This document shows positions 34,791-42,716 of a DNA stretch of 64,000 nt, in pieces. Positions within the stretch are counted from its first letter, which is position 1; each line of letters begins with the position of its first letter. Source of the DNA: an uncultured Lachnospiraceae bacterium (GTDB lineage: Bacteria; Bacillota; Clostridia; Lachnospirales; Lachnospiraceae). The stretch lies in the NCBI GenBank assembly GCA_947382415.1, contig CANCYO010000007.1, forward strand, positions 18,727 to 82,726, in the 5' to 3' direction. Position numbers and translations under genes: made by a program. The notes under the pieces are model-generated. The model was not told the origin of the DNA. It worked only from the letters and a program-made list of their open reading frames with translations, and ran no database searches.

Positions 34791-35174
34791 TCACAAAAGT
34801 ACTGTGGGACTTACCGGCACCGCCACCTCTATATTGCCCCCGTAAGCACACTGCAATCGGGAATCCATATTGATCGCTTCCTTCCCCTTCACCTTCACTT
34901 TCTGACAGGGCTTTGTCCAATCCTGAAATGTGCAGGGTACACAGGGCACGGGAGTCAGCACTCCAAGCGCCGCGGCAGTGGCGGCCGCCACCATGGGATT
35001 CGCGGGATTGGAACACATGCCAAAGGGTAAAATATTCACAAAGGGGATGTGGTCCTCCTTCACTGCCACAGGCGCCATGGCATTCACTTTCCTGTCGGGC
35101 AGAACCATAATGGGTGTGGGCACATTCCCAAAACTGCATTTTAACAGAGTTCCCTGAACTACCACAGGTTTCAT
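34791..35174 (-). CDS. DUF4280 PAAR-like spike tip protein
   Basis: 127 residues. It follows the DUF4280 pattern: VVQGTLLKCSFGNVPTPIMV then NIMPFGMC-like ILPFGMCSNPANPMVAAATA, PVPCVPCTFQDWTKP and a final CAYGGNIEVAVP. Glycine and cysteine spacing suits a short metal-stabilised cone on the tip of the spike. Its start lies four bases after the DUF4255 stop. PAAR genes are usually next to the spike; here it is placed before the sheath. Confidence 0.88.
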   Translation of the reverse strand: MKPVVVQGTLLKCSFGNVPTPIMVLPDRKVNAMAPVAVKEDHIPFVNILPFGMCSNPANPMVAAATAAALGVLTPVPCVPCTFQDWTKPCQKVKVKGKEAINMDSRLQCAYGGNIEVAVPVSPTVLL

Positions 35175-35178
35175 GCCG

Positions 35179-35742
35179 TCACCTCTTCTTCATGTCATAA
35201 TCTCTTTCTTGTACTCTGTTGATGGTCTGTATTCTGCGGGAGACGATCAGCACAGGCGCAGCTTTCACATATACCGCAGGCCACAGCGCCTGATGAAAAC
35301 TTCCCCACAATCGGATCTTAAATTCCACGCTCTCCCTCAGAAAAGAAAGTTCTACCTGTTCCCCGTCCGCTCTCTCCAGCACAGGATTGTCATGGATAAC
35401 GCGAACGATCTCATTGAGCACCATGTGAAGCTGCTCCTTCTGCAGTCCCCCGAACCGGTGCTTTTGATTACAGAAGATCAGATAGGAGAGCTCTGTCGCC
35501 TTGGGAGGAAAGCGTCTTCTGTGTTCATCCACAAACGCTCCCCGGGCAGCAGCCAGCGAGTAATCCTGTATGTCGTACAGATAAACCCCTACCCGATAAT
35601 CCTCCTCGTCCCACGGCGCGGTGAGAATTACATTGTCCTCATCCCGCACATAGTCCGGACAAAGGGATTTTTTCAGCAGCTCCACAAGACATTTTCCCGT
35701 CTGCAGGATCTCACTGTCTAAACCATCCTGAATGCCGTCCAT
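35179..35742 (-). CDS. DUF4255 tail-terminator/cap protein (Afp16-like)
   Basis: About 187 residues. Features of the family are CLVELLKKSLCPDYVRDEDN, ILTAPWDEEDYRVGVYLYD, a helix with ELSYLIFCNQKHR and the strand LWPAVYVKAAPVLIVSRR. Afp16-like proteins cap the tube and sheath. GGGAGG lies ten bases before the ATG at 35742, which overlaps the 537-residue gene by 25 bases; the longer frame to 35880 reads back through that gene. It is the second gene of the operon. Confidence 0.85.
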   Translation of the reverse strand: MDGIQDGLDSEILQTGKCLVELLKKSLCPDYVRDEDNVILTAPWDEEDYRVGVYLYDIQDYSLAAARGAFVDEHRRRFPPKATELSYLIFCNQKHRFGGLQKEQLHMVLNEIVRVIHDNPVLERADGEQVELSFLRESVEFKIRLWGSFHQALWPAVYVKAAPVLIVSRRIQTINRVQERDYDMKKR

Positions 35743-37331
35743 GAGATAGCGACCTCCCTGCCTCTGTTTTTCCTGTGGCCCGCGGACAGAGTCAGCGCAA
35801 TCTGAAAGGTACCTTTCTCCACATTCTGACGGATCGCCTGCCTTCCGATACTCTGCCCGGCCTCCCGTCCCGTGTCCCACAACCCGGGAAAGAGCTTTTG
35901 ATCCCCCTGAACCACTGTGTACTGTACTTTACTGTGATTCCAATACACATAATCGCTGTTTTCGTAGATTACTCCCCAGCAGATCAGCACCTCTTCACCC
36001 GGAAACCCATGGCTGATCTCATCGGAATACAGAATCTGTCCCCGCCTGCAGCGTCCGGGGATCGGGATTACGGTCACGCCCCGGCTGGAATCAACAGGCG
36101 GTTTTACGGGCGGCTTGGGAACAAAGGGCGGTTCTCCCGGCGGCTTGGGGGACGGAGGCGGCGGTAACGGTGGACGCATGCCCGCTTGAAAGCTTTTCAG
36201 CAGATTCCGCCACCGGATATCAACGATACCGTTCTCTTCCTCTGTCTGTCGAAGCAGCTCTTCTCCGCCCGGACGGGGGACATAAACTCTAAGCGTGGGG
36301 TAATTTATCACCTTCAGTACAGGGCGCTCTTCATCCGAATTTCTCCAAACCTTCAAATACGCAAGGGGCAGCCAGTCCGGTATGCTGCGCTGTTCTCCCG
36401 GAGGCTCTCCGAACTGATCTCTCAGATCCTCTCTCCGCAGTTTTTTCAGGGCGGCCACGCGGTATTCGGGGACGGTGTCTATATAAAACAGACAGGTCTC
36501 CGGCTCAACCTGATGAAAGTCCTCAACGGCTACTTCCAGATCAGAAAACTCCACTGTCACCGGGAGCTTTCTATCTTCCTCCGTGCAAATATCCCACTCC
36601 TGCTGCACAGTACCCGAAAAGCCCGTCCACTCCCGCTCCAAAAGCTGCTGCGATCTTCCCGACACCGCAAAAACTGCTCCCTGAAGTTTTGCCATGCCGC
36701 GCCATCGGATACCGGCCCTTTTCTCTCCTGTGACCTGTATCTGCACCCGCAGTCTGAAGATGCTGTCTCTGGGAATCAATTTGGGCAGCCGCAGCGTCAG
36801 CCGTACATCCCCGTTTTCATACAACACTTTCTCCTGTGTCAGAGCATCCGTTTCCCTGGCGACCGTAAAATGGGAGCGCCGCCACGCTTCCTCAGAATAT
36901 GCTCCCAGAGCGATTGTCTCCGCAACTCTGGCCACCTGACAGGTATTAACTTCTTTGTCCAGTATAACCTGTTCTGTCTCCACCGGTTTCTCGGCATAAT
37001 GAATACCCAGGATAAAAGCAGTCCGCGCCTCTATGTCCAGATTTTCAATCTCATCAGGTTCCCACTGCATATCATGGGGCACTAAAAGAATTCGGCCAAG
37101 GGAATCTATGGCGCTGCCGGCGCTCAGTGTTAATTTTCCGTTATGCCCGACGCTGACCTCCAGTCCCTCTATGATTCCGCAACCCCAGAATTTGTGATTG
37201 ATATACTCCAGTTTGCGGCTGCCGTATTCCTGTTCTTTTATAAAGTCTCCCGCATGGAGCAGCTTACCGGGATAGTATCTGTTTTTGATAAAAAGACCCT
37301 TTTCAACCATCTCGCATTTTTCCATATTCAT
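35718..37331 (-). CDS. eCIS fibre- or baseplate-associated protein with proline-rich hinge
   Basis: 537 residues. The N-terminal ~110 residues (KNRYYPGKLLHAGDFIKEQE then NHKFWGCGIIEGLEVSV, with GSAIDSLGRILLVP) match a domain repeatedly found at the front of tail/fibre-like proteins in eCIS clusters. A beta-rich middle is followed by a proline-rich hinge around residues 385-425 (PPLPPPPSPKPPGEPPFVPK) and a final ~110-residue beta domain with GDEISHGFPGEEVLICWG-like sequence (SDEISHGFPGEEVLICWG). No collagen or adhesin repeats are seen. It is the first gene of the eCIS operon and could be the target-recognition element. Confidence 0.6.
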   Translation of the reverse strand: MNMEKCEMVEKGLFIKNRYYPGKLLHAGDFIKEQEYGSRKLEYINHKFWGCGIIEGLEVSVGHNGKLTLSAGSAIDSLGRILLVPHDMQWEPDEIENLDIEARTAFILGIHYAEKPVETEQVILDKEVNTCQVARVAETIALGAYSEEAWRRSHFTVARETDALTQEKVLYENGDVRLTLRLPKLIPRDSIFRLRVQIQVTGEKRAGIRWRGMAKLQGAVFAVSGRSQQLLEREWTGFSGTVQQEWDICTEEDRKLPVTVEFSDLEVAVEDFHQVEPETCLFYIDTVPEYRVAALKKLRREDLRDQFGEPPGEQRSIPDWLPLAYLKVWRNSDEERPVLKVINYPTLRVYVPRPGGEELLRQTEEENGIVDIRWRNLLKSFQAGMRPPLPPPPSPKPPGEPPFVPKPPVKPPVDSSRGVTVIPIPGRCRRGQILYSDEISHGFPGEEVLICWGVIYENSDYVYWNHSKVQYTVVQGDQKLFPGLWDTGREAGQSIGRQAIRQNVEKGTFQIALTLSAGHRKNRGREVAISWTAFRMV

Positions 37332-37492
37332 GCCTTTCTACTCGCCGCAAAACACGCTTATCAAACTGGTTTTGCAGGAAAAAATTCATATTATCAAATT
37401 AATCCGGTTTTTTTGCTGTAAAAATCCTATTTTTGAAACTTATCATTCATTTTCTATATAATAACATAAATCTTGGCATTAGTTGACATTTT

Positions 37493-37508
37493 ACTACTAA
37501 TCTGTAGT
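37493..37508. promoter_or_regulatory. Inverted repeat upstream of the eCIS operon
   Basis: ACTAC-N6-GTAGT, with TTGACA (37483) just before it on the plus strand and TATAAT (37516) after; their spacing (27 bases) is too long for a standard promoter in that direction. The repeat lies about 160 bases upstream of the first eCIS gene, so it may be an operator for it. The 411-base gap 37332-37742 holds this, a short ORF and a hairpin; no strong minus-strand promoter could be assigned. Confidence 0.35.
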
Positions 37509-37577
37509 GAAATAATATAATTATGACTAACGGCTTAACAATTCGTGAAACCGGCAGAATAATGCCAAGGGGATTGT

Positions 37578-37691
37578 ATGAGATTACCAGGATGTTTTAT
37601 GGAAAATGCAGAGATGGAATCTACACAGATGAATCTGTTCGAGACAATGCCATTGCTTGAAGAATTAAATCGCCCACCCTCCCGCGCTTGA
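37578..37691 (+). CDS. Possible 37-residue peptide, plus strand
   Basis: An ATG at 37578 with AAGGGG five bases upstream opens a 37-codon frame ending at TGA 37689-37691. The peptide has NLFETMPLLEELNRPP, a reasonable helix, and no hydrophobic segment. The stop falls in the loop of a strong hairpin. I do not recognise it; it may be a remnant of a longer gene or a leader. Confidence 0.25.
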   Translation: MRLPGCFMENAEMESTQMNLFETMPLLEELNRPPSRA

Positions 37692-37709
37692 TAAAGCGCA
37701 TTGGGGTGG
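37674..37709. terminator. Two-part GC-rich hairpin between dehydratase and eCIS operon
   Basis: CCACCC (37674-37679) pairs with GGGTGG (37704-37709), and inside it GCGCTT pairs with AAGCGC around a GATA loop. No T-run follows on either side, so it is a weak intrinsic terminator, possibly for the dehydratase gene or the short plus-strand ORF. Confidence 0.45.
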
Positions 37710-37742
37710 ACGAAATAGAACTAAATGAACAATCCGTTTATA

Positions 37743-39497
37743 TCAATACTCTAAATATGCACCTTTCATCGGACTGGCCGCGTGTTCACTGAACAGGCGC
37801 AAGACACCCTTTTGGTACTTATGCGGTCTGGGTTTCCAGTTTTTACGGCGTTCGGCCAGAATTTTCTCGATCTCTTCCGGAGACTTTTTTTCTCCGTCGA
37901 CTCCGATGATATTGAGCTTTCTCTCCATGACATCGATTTCGATCAAATCGCCTTCTTCTACCAGTGCAATGGGGCCGCCGTCCGCAGCCTCAGGGCTGCA
38001 GTGTCCGATCACCGGTCCTGTGGATGCGCCGGAGAACCGGCCGTCAGTAATCAGGGCAATGCTCTTTCCCAGCTCACTGTCGCTGCTGATGGCCTCTGAA
38101 GTATAGAACATTTCGGGCATTCCGCTGGCTTTAGGGCCTTCATATCGGATAAAGACTGCATCGCCCTTCTCTACCTTGTGTTTGAGCACCGCGTCGAGAC
38201 ATTCCTCCTCGCTGTCGAAGGGTCTTGCCCGCAGTACGGCCTTGAACATTTCTCTGGGACAGGCGGTATGCTTGATCACGGCTCCCTCAGGCGCCAGATT
38301 ACCCTTGAGGATTGCAATGCTTCCGTCCGTACCGATGGGCTCCTCATAAGGACGGATAATGTCCGTTCTGGTGAGATTGATATGATACCGTTTATTGAAT
38401 TCCTCCAGCCACTTCTCACATCTCTCGTAAAAACCGTTTTGTTTCAGCTCTTCGAGATTCTCCCCCAGCGTTCTGCCGGTGACTGTCATCACATCCAGAT
38501 GCAGATGATCCTTGATCTCCTCCATGATGGCAGGAACTCCCCCGGCATAATAGAAGCACTCTGCCGGCCATTTCCCCGCGGGACGGATATTCAGCAGATA
38601 ACGCGCGTTCCTGTGTAGCCGGTCAAAAGTATCTCCTGTAATCTCAATACCGAATTCATGGGCAAGGGCAGGGATATGCAAAAGACAATTGGTACTTCCC
38701 GAAATGGCCGCATGAACCAGTATCGCATTTTCAAAGCTCGCCTCCGTGACAATGTCGCCGGGACACATACCGGGCTCTGTGGCCAGCTCTACCGCCCTCT
38801 CTCCTGCTTTTCTCGCATAGTCCAGCAAATCCGGACTGGTGGCGGGCATCAGCGCGCTTCCGGGCAGCGCCAGTCCCAGCGCCTCCGCCATGATCTGCAT
38901 GGTGGACGCCGTACCGATAAAGGAACAGGCGCCGCAGCTTGGGCAGGCATTGCATTTCGCCCAGTTCAATTTCTCTTCATCAATCTCTCCCCGCTGGAAT
39001 TTGGCGCTGTACATACCGAGCTGTTCCAGCGTCAACATCTCCGGTCCCGCATTCATGGTTCCTCCGGGCACCACCACAGCCGGAATGTTCACCCGGGCCA
39101 ATCCCATCAGATTTGCCGGCATACCTTTATCGCAGCTTGCAAGATATACTCCCGCGTCAAAGGGCGTCGCACTGGCATGTATCTCGATCATATTGGTTAT
39201 CATTTCACGGCTGGCCAGACTGAAATTGATTCCGTCGGTTCCCTGGCTTTCCCCGTCACAGATATCCGTACAGAAATAACGTGCGCCTCTTCCGCCGGCC
39301 TGTTCAATCCCCTTGCGGACCTCCTCCACCAGCAGATCCAGATGTCCGCTTCCCGGATGACTGTCTCCAAAGGTACTTTCAATCAATATCTGGGGCTTTT
39401 CCAGATCCTCAGGCTTCCACCCGGTGCCTATTCTCAGCGGATCCAGCTCCGGGGCTAATTTACGCATCTCCTGACTTTTTAATTTTGTTTTCTCCAT
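37743..39497 (-). CDS. IlvD/EDD-family dehydratase, probably sugar-acid specific
   Basis: 584 residues, normal for the family of iron-sulphur dehydratases. Cluster-binding cysteines appear in FCTDICDGESQGTD, LASCDKGMPANLMG and NACPSCGACSFIG; AISGSTNCLLHIPALAH and the C-terminal TDGRFSGASTGPVIGH and PEAADGGPIALV are typical. IlvD itself makes branched-chain amino acids, but this gene is followed in the cluster by a GntP permease and a FadR-type regulator, with no ilv genes near, so dehydration of a sugar acid such as gluconate or a related aldonate is more likely. The longer C-terminus (RPHKYQKGVLRLF) also fits the sugar-acid branch. Confidence 0.85.
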   Translation of the reverse strand: MEKTKLKSQEMRKLAPELDPLRIGTGWKPEDLEKPQILIESTFGDSHPGSGHLDLLVEEVRKGIEQAGGRGARYFCTDICDGESQGTDGINFSLASREMITNMIEIHASATPFDAGVYLASCDKGMPANLMGLARVNIPAVVVPGGTMNAGPEMLTLEQLGMYSAKFQRGEIDEEKLNWAKCNACPSCGACSFIGTASTMQIMAEALGLALPGSALMPATSPDLLDYARKAGERAVELATEPGMCPGDIVTEASFENAILVHAAISGSTNCLLHIPALAHEFGIEITGDTFDRLHRNARYLLNIRPAGKWPAECFYYAGGVPAIMEEIKDHLHLDVMTVTGRTLGENLEELKQNGFYERCEKWLEEFNKRYHINLTRTDIIRPYEEPIGTDGSIAILKGNLAPEGAVIKHTACPREMFKAVLRARPFDSEEECLDAVLKHKVEKGDAVFIRYEGPKASGMPEMFYTSEAISSDSELGKSIALITDGRFSGASTGPVIGHCSPEAADGGPIALVEEGDLIEIDVMERKLNIIGVDGEKKSPEEIEKILAERRKNWKPRPHKYQKGVLRLFSEHAASPMKGAYLEY

Positions 39498-39577
39498 AAT
39501 GATCTCTATTCCTTTCCCGCTTACTTACCGCCGTTATTGCTTCACATGTTTAGCTTCACAAAAGCTGCTCCCTCATA

Positions 39578-40936
39578 TTATGCAAAGAAGGAAATAACCA
39601 AAGCCACAAGAAATCCCGTCGTGCCTACCAATGTTTCCATGATGGTCCAGGTCTTGAGATTGGTCTTCTCATCCAGGCCCACCAATGATTTGACCAGCCA
39701 GAAACCGGAATCGTTAAAGTGGGAGCAGACCGTTGCACCGCCTGCCACTGCCGCCGTGACGCAGGCCAGATACAGCGGAGACAGATCCGCGATACCGGGC
39801 ATTGCTGCCACGATACCTGCCGCCATGGTCATGGCCACTGTAGCGGAGCCCACGCAGATTCTCACCAATGCCGCCACAATAAAGGCCACCAGAACCAGCG
39901 GAAGGCTCGCCGAGGAGACGGCATTGCCGATGACGTCGCCCAGTCCCGAGTACTGAAGCATATAGCGGAGAACGCCGCCGCAGGCCGTTACCAGCAGGAT
40001 CAGTCCTGTGGGTTCCAGCGACTTTGTCATAATCTTTTCCAATTCGGGAAGAGTATATCCATGTCTGGTACCCAGAGCAAACATCGCTACAATCGTGGCG
40101 ATCAACAGCGCTACAAAAGGCTCTCCAAGGAATCCAAAAATGGGCTGCACCGGAGCCAGGGCAGGCACCACACCTGCAATGGAATCCAGCACGATCAGCA
40201 CAAGAGGTATCAATATGATTCCTACGATCAATGCAAAGCCGGGCAGTTTGGATTCGTCAAAGTCTTCCTGATTTGCCACATGCTCCGGCACAGGAACATT
40301 ATACTTTTTCCCACAGTAAGCGCCCCAGATTGGACCCGCCACTACCATGGAACAGATACCGCAGAATATACCTACTAAAATGACCCAGCCCAATTCTACA
40401 TTGAGCATGGTAGCCACCAGCACCGGACCCGGCGTAGGAGGAATGAACGCATGCCCCACCGCCAGTCCCGCAAGCAGCGGAATCACATAGAACAGGGAAG
40501 AACGCCTGGTTCGTTTTGCAAGAGAGAATGCCAGGGGAATGAGAATGATCAGACCGGCGTCAAAGAATACCGGCATTGCGATCACCAGACCCGTGATTCC
40601 CAGCGCCCATGCCGCCCTCTTGTCGCCAAATTTATTGACCAATGTAACTGCTATGGACTGCGCCCCGCCGGAAGTTTCCAAAATAGCGCCGAACATGGAA
40701 CCCAGACCCACCAATAATGCAATACCTTTTAATGTGTTTCCGATTCCGTCATTTACTGCCGCTATAATGTCATCAAAAGGCATCCCCGCGATAAGTCCGA
40801 TTGACAAAGCCCCTAAAAGAATGGAAACCATAGCGTGAATCTTAAATTTAATGATCAGAACCAATAAAATGATCAATCCCAGCACCGCTGCAATAATCAA
40901 TCTGACAGGATCTAATGTAACTGCTTCAGCCGACAT
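39578..40936 (-). CDS. GntP family gluconate/sugar-acid permease
   Basis: 452 residues with about twelve to fourteen hydrophobic segments, matching GntP. Signatures: FDDIIAAVNDGIGNTLKGIA near residue 54, FGAILETSGGAQSIAVTLVN, ALGITGLVIAMPVFFDAGLI, GHAFIPPTPGPVLVATML and the C-terminal CSHFNDSGFWLVKS. The FNDSG motif is strongly conserved in gluconate transporters. AGGAGGTAGTAAT precedes the ATG. It lies upstream of the dehydratase (80-base gap) in the same direction. Confidence 0.92.
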   Translation of the reverse strand: MSAEAVTLDPVRLIIAAVLGLIILLVLIIKFKIHAMVSILLGALSIGLIAGMPFDDIIAAVNDGIGNTLKGIALLVGLGSMFGAILETSGGAQSIAVTLVNKFGDKRAAWALGITGLVIAMPVFFDAGLIILIPLAFSLAKRTRRSSLFYVIPLLAGLAVGHAFIPPTPGPVLVATMLNVELGWVILVGIFCGICSMVVAGPIWGAYCGKKYNVPVPEHVANQEDFDESKLPGFALIVGIILIPLVLIVLDSIAGVVPALAPVQPIFGFLGEPFVALLIATIVAMFALGTRHGYTLPELEKIMTKSLEPTGLILLVTACGGVLRYMLQYSGLGDVIGNAVSSASLPLVLVAFIVAALVRICVGSATVAMTMAAGIVAAMPGIADLSPLYLACVTAAVAGGATVCSHFNDSGFWLVKSLVGLDEKTNLKTWTIMETLVGTTGFLVALVISFFA

Positions 40937-40976
40937 ATTACTACCTCCTTTTAATTATTTTTCCGTTGCTTTTTAA

Positions 40977-41157
40977 ACATCTGACGTCTTATGTTTGTTA
41001 AATTAATCTTATGATATTTGTTGTTTTTAGTCAATACATCAGATGTATATTCGTTTCTTTTCTCTCTTTTAGACAAAAAAGAGGGCAGTCTTGCCTTTGC
41101 AACCCTGCCTTTTTTGGTCATTTTATCCTAATCAGTATTTTAAGTCATCCGATGTAT
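40977..41157. promoter_or_regulatory. Three copies of an ACATCnGATGT operator
   Basis: ACATCTGACGT (40977), ACATCAGATGT (41036) and TCATCCGATGT (41145). The middle copy extends to a perfect 15-bp palindrome ATACATCAGATGTAT (41034-41048). All lie between the GntP start and the FadR-type gene end, which is the control region of the permease-dehydratase operon. Binding by that regulator and release by a sugar acid is the natural model. Confidence 0.6.
41075..41115 (-). terminator. Rho-independent terminator of the FadR-type gene
   Basis: GGCAG (41084-41088) and CTGCC (41105-41109) pair; A-runs on one side and T-runs on the other make it work in both directions. Read on the minus strand it is GGCAG..CTGCC followed by CTCTTTTTT, 45 bases past the stop at 41160. 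Confidence 0.65.
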
Positions 41158-41159
41158 TT

Positions 41160-41891
41160 TTATTCGGATGTTTTGTTCTTTTTTTCCTCCTCTAAATGTT
41201 CCTCGTACATCTGCATGATCCGCTGCCTGTTATAGGTCAGATGCATATTCATGGCACATCTTGCTCCCACCGAATCTCCCTTAATAATGGCATCGGTAAT
41301 CGCGCGGTGGGTCTCCAGCGTCTCTTTCATTAACTGCCGCTGTGTCAGATTCACAAAAGTCAGCACAGCCGTATTAATGATGGGAATCAGCACTTCCACC
41401 ACCCTGTTTCTGCTGCATCTGGCAATACAGGTGTGGAATTCCACATCCTTCTTGGCATGGTTTTTCCCGCCAAGATACAACTCCTCCACCTCATCGCACA
41501 ATTGCTTTAGCTGTTCCTTTTCTTCCGGCGTTATATGTTCACATGCCATTGCCGCAATCTGTGGCTCCAGCATCATACGCACATCCAGAAGCTCCAGAGC
41601 CAGCTTGTATTTGTCCCCCAACCTGGCAAGCCCCAGCGGATCATCCTTCAATGTGCTGGTACTGATAACATAAGTGCCTGCCCCTCTCCGTACTTCCAGT
41701 ATTCCCTTGCTCACCAGAGACTTTACCGCTTCCCTTATGGTACTTCTTCCCACGCCAAACTTTTCTGCCAGCTCAAACTCGTTGGGAATCTTCTCTCCTA
41801 TCCCGACCGGCTCATGCAGAATATAATTCAACAATTCTTCTTCTATCTGCGAACCCAGTAGCTTTTTGTTCATCTTTTCAAATTGATACAT
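41160..41891 (-). CDS. FadR-subfamily GntR transcriptional regulator
   Basis: 243 residues: an N-terminal winged helix (KIPNEFELAEKFGVGRSTIR, EAVKSLVSKGILEVRRGAG) and a C-terminal FCD ligand domain (residues ~95-230) with LELLDVRMMLEPQIAAMACE, the metal-binding histidines in DVEFHTCIARCSRN and LETHRAITDAIIKGDSVGAR. FCD regulators of GntP clusters respond to aldonates and repress transport. The gene is divided from gntP by 223 bases holding the operators and terminator. It likely regulates the permease and dehydratase. Confidence 0.9.
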   Translation of the reverse strand: MYQFEKMNKKLLGSQIEEELLNYILHEPVGIGEKIPNEFELAEKFGVGRSTIREAVKSLVSKGILEVRRGAGTYVISTSTLKDDPLGLARLGDKYKLALELLDVRMMLEPQIAAMACEHITPEEKEQLKQLCDEVEELYLGGKNHAKKDVEFHTCIARCSRNRVVEVLIPIINTAVLTFVNLTQRQLMKETLETHRAITDAIIKGDSVGARCAMNMHLTYNRQRIMQMYEEHLEEEKKNKTSE

Positions 41892-41994
41892 GCTGGTTTT
41901 TCTCTCTTCTCGAAAATTCCTCGATCAGTCTTGTCCTCTGATTCTATATATTATATGTTATTGCAGATGATATATCAAGCTCGCACTCCGGAAT

Positions 41995-42534
41995 TTATCC
42001 ATTCAATTCTATTGTAAAAATCTCTTCTACAGGAAATGTAATTTTGACCAATCCGATCTCAACAAACTTACCGCTGATTTTCTCAAATTCATGCAATAAT
42101 AAATCGCTTGCCTGATAAAAAGCATCGCTTTCGTCGTCTCCGGTAAGCGCGATTGTGCAGTGAGGCACCCATCGGTCCGGGCAATACCATTCCCACCCGT
42201 TTGTATCAAAATCCTTCAGGCTCTCATGTAACTCCCTTTGGAATTGATACATACCGGCGTTCATTACAGGTGACACAAAAATCGTTTTGGTATCGCTAAA
42301 CATTCCTATTGAACCGATATAAGCAGGCATTATTTTGTGATTTGCCGCAAAACTTTTTAGTTTTTCGATACAACAGGCCTCATCCACATCGTTAAAGCAG
42401 GCTAATGTCAGATGTGGTCTTGTTTTCCATTCCAAAAACTTTGTACTGATCTTCATATCAGCAACTCTTTGGGCCAAATTGTTAAGTTTGTTTTCTATAT
42501 TTTTATCAAAATATAATTCCACTGCGTATTTCAA
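41995..42534 (-). CDS. 2H phosphoesterase (2'-5' RNA ligase-like)
   Basis: 179 residues with the two catalytic HxT motifs: RPHLTLACF (~41-49) and VPHCTIAL (~125-132). Such proteins hydrolyse or ligate 2'-5' phosphodiester or cyclic nucleotide bonds. The middle contains GMFSDTKTIFVSPVM, common in this subgroup. It is a single gene between a terminator and the FadR-type regulator. Substrate unknown. Confidence 0.85.
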   Translation of the reverse strand: MKYAVELYFDKNIENKLNNLAQRVADMKISTKFLEWKTRPHLTLACFNDVDEACCIEKLKSFAANHKIMPAYIGSIGMFSDTKTIFVSPVMNAGMYQFQRELHESLKDFDTNGWEWYCPDRWVPHCTIALTGDDESDAFYQASDLLLHEFEKISGKFVEIGLVKITFPVEEIFTIELNG

Positions 42535-42633
42535 GATTATATCCCCCTTATTCTTGTTTCAACAAATACTAAAGGCAGTTCCGGGCGGATTGAGACTTTC
42601 ACCCGTTAGAACCTGTGTCCACCGCACATACAA

Positions 42634-42680
42634 AACTGGGGCAAATCTGTTTCTATCATACAGATTTGCCCAGTTCTGTT
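42634..42680. terminator. Strong bidirectional terminator after the surface protein gene
   Basis: AACTGGGGCAAATCTGT (42634-42650) pairs with ACAGATTTGCCCAGTT (42660-42675) with one bulged G; T-rich runs flank both ends. It lies 42 bases past the stop of the large surface protein gene at 42717 and closes the Ter-island operon. Confidence 0.85.
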
Positions 42681-42716
42681 TTTCCTCATTGGTAAAGACA
42701 TTTATATATTCTGTCC

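Noticed and set aside
35179..35880. A longer DUF4255 protein starting at 35880.
   Set aside because: The added residues are unlike the family and read through the upstream gene; a ribosome site fits the ATG at 35742.
17153..37331. Myovirus-like prophage.
   Set aside because: There are no capsid, portal, terminase, or DNA replication genes, and DUF4157, DUF4255, DUF6760 and AAA+ genes are eCIS markers.
37743..39497. Branched-chain amino acid dehydratase IlvD.
   Set aside because: No other ilv or leu genes are near, while a gluconate-type permease and FadR-type regulator are, so a sugar-acid role is preferred.
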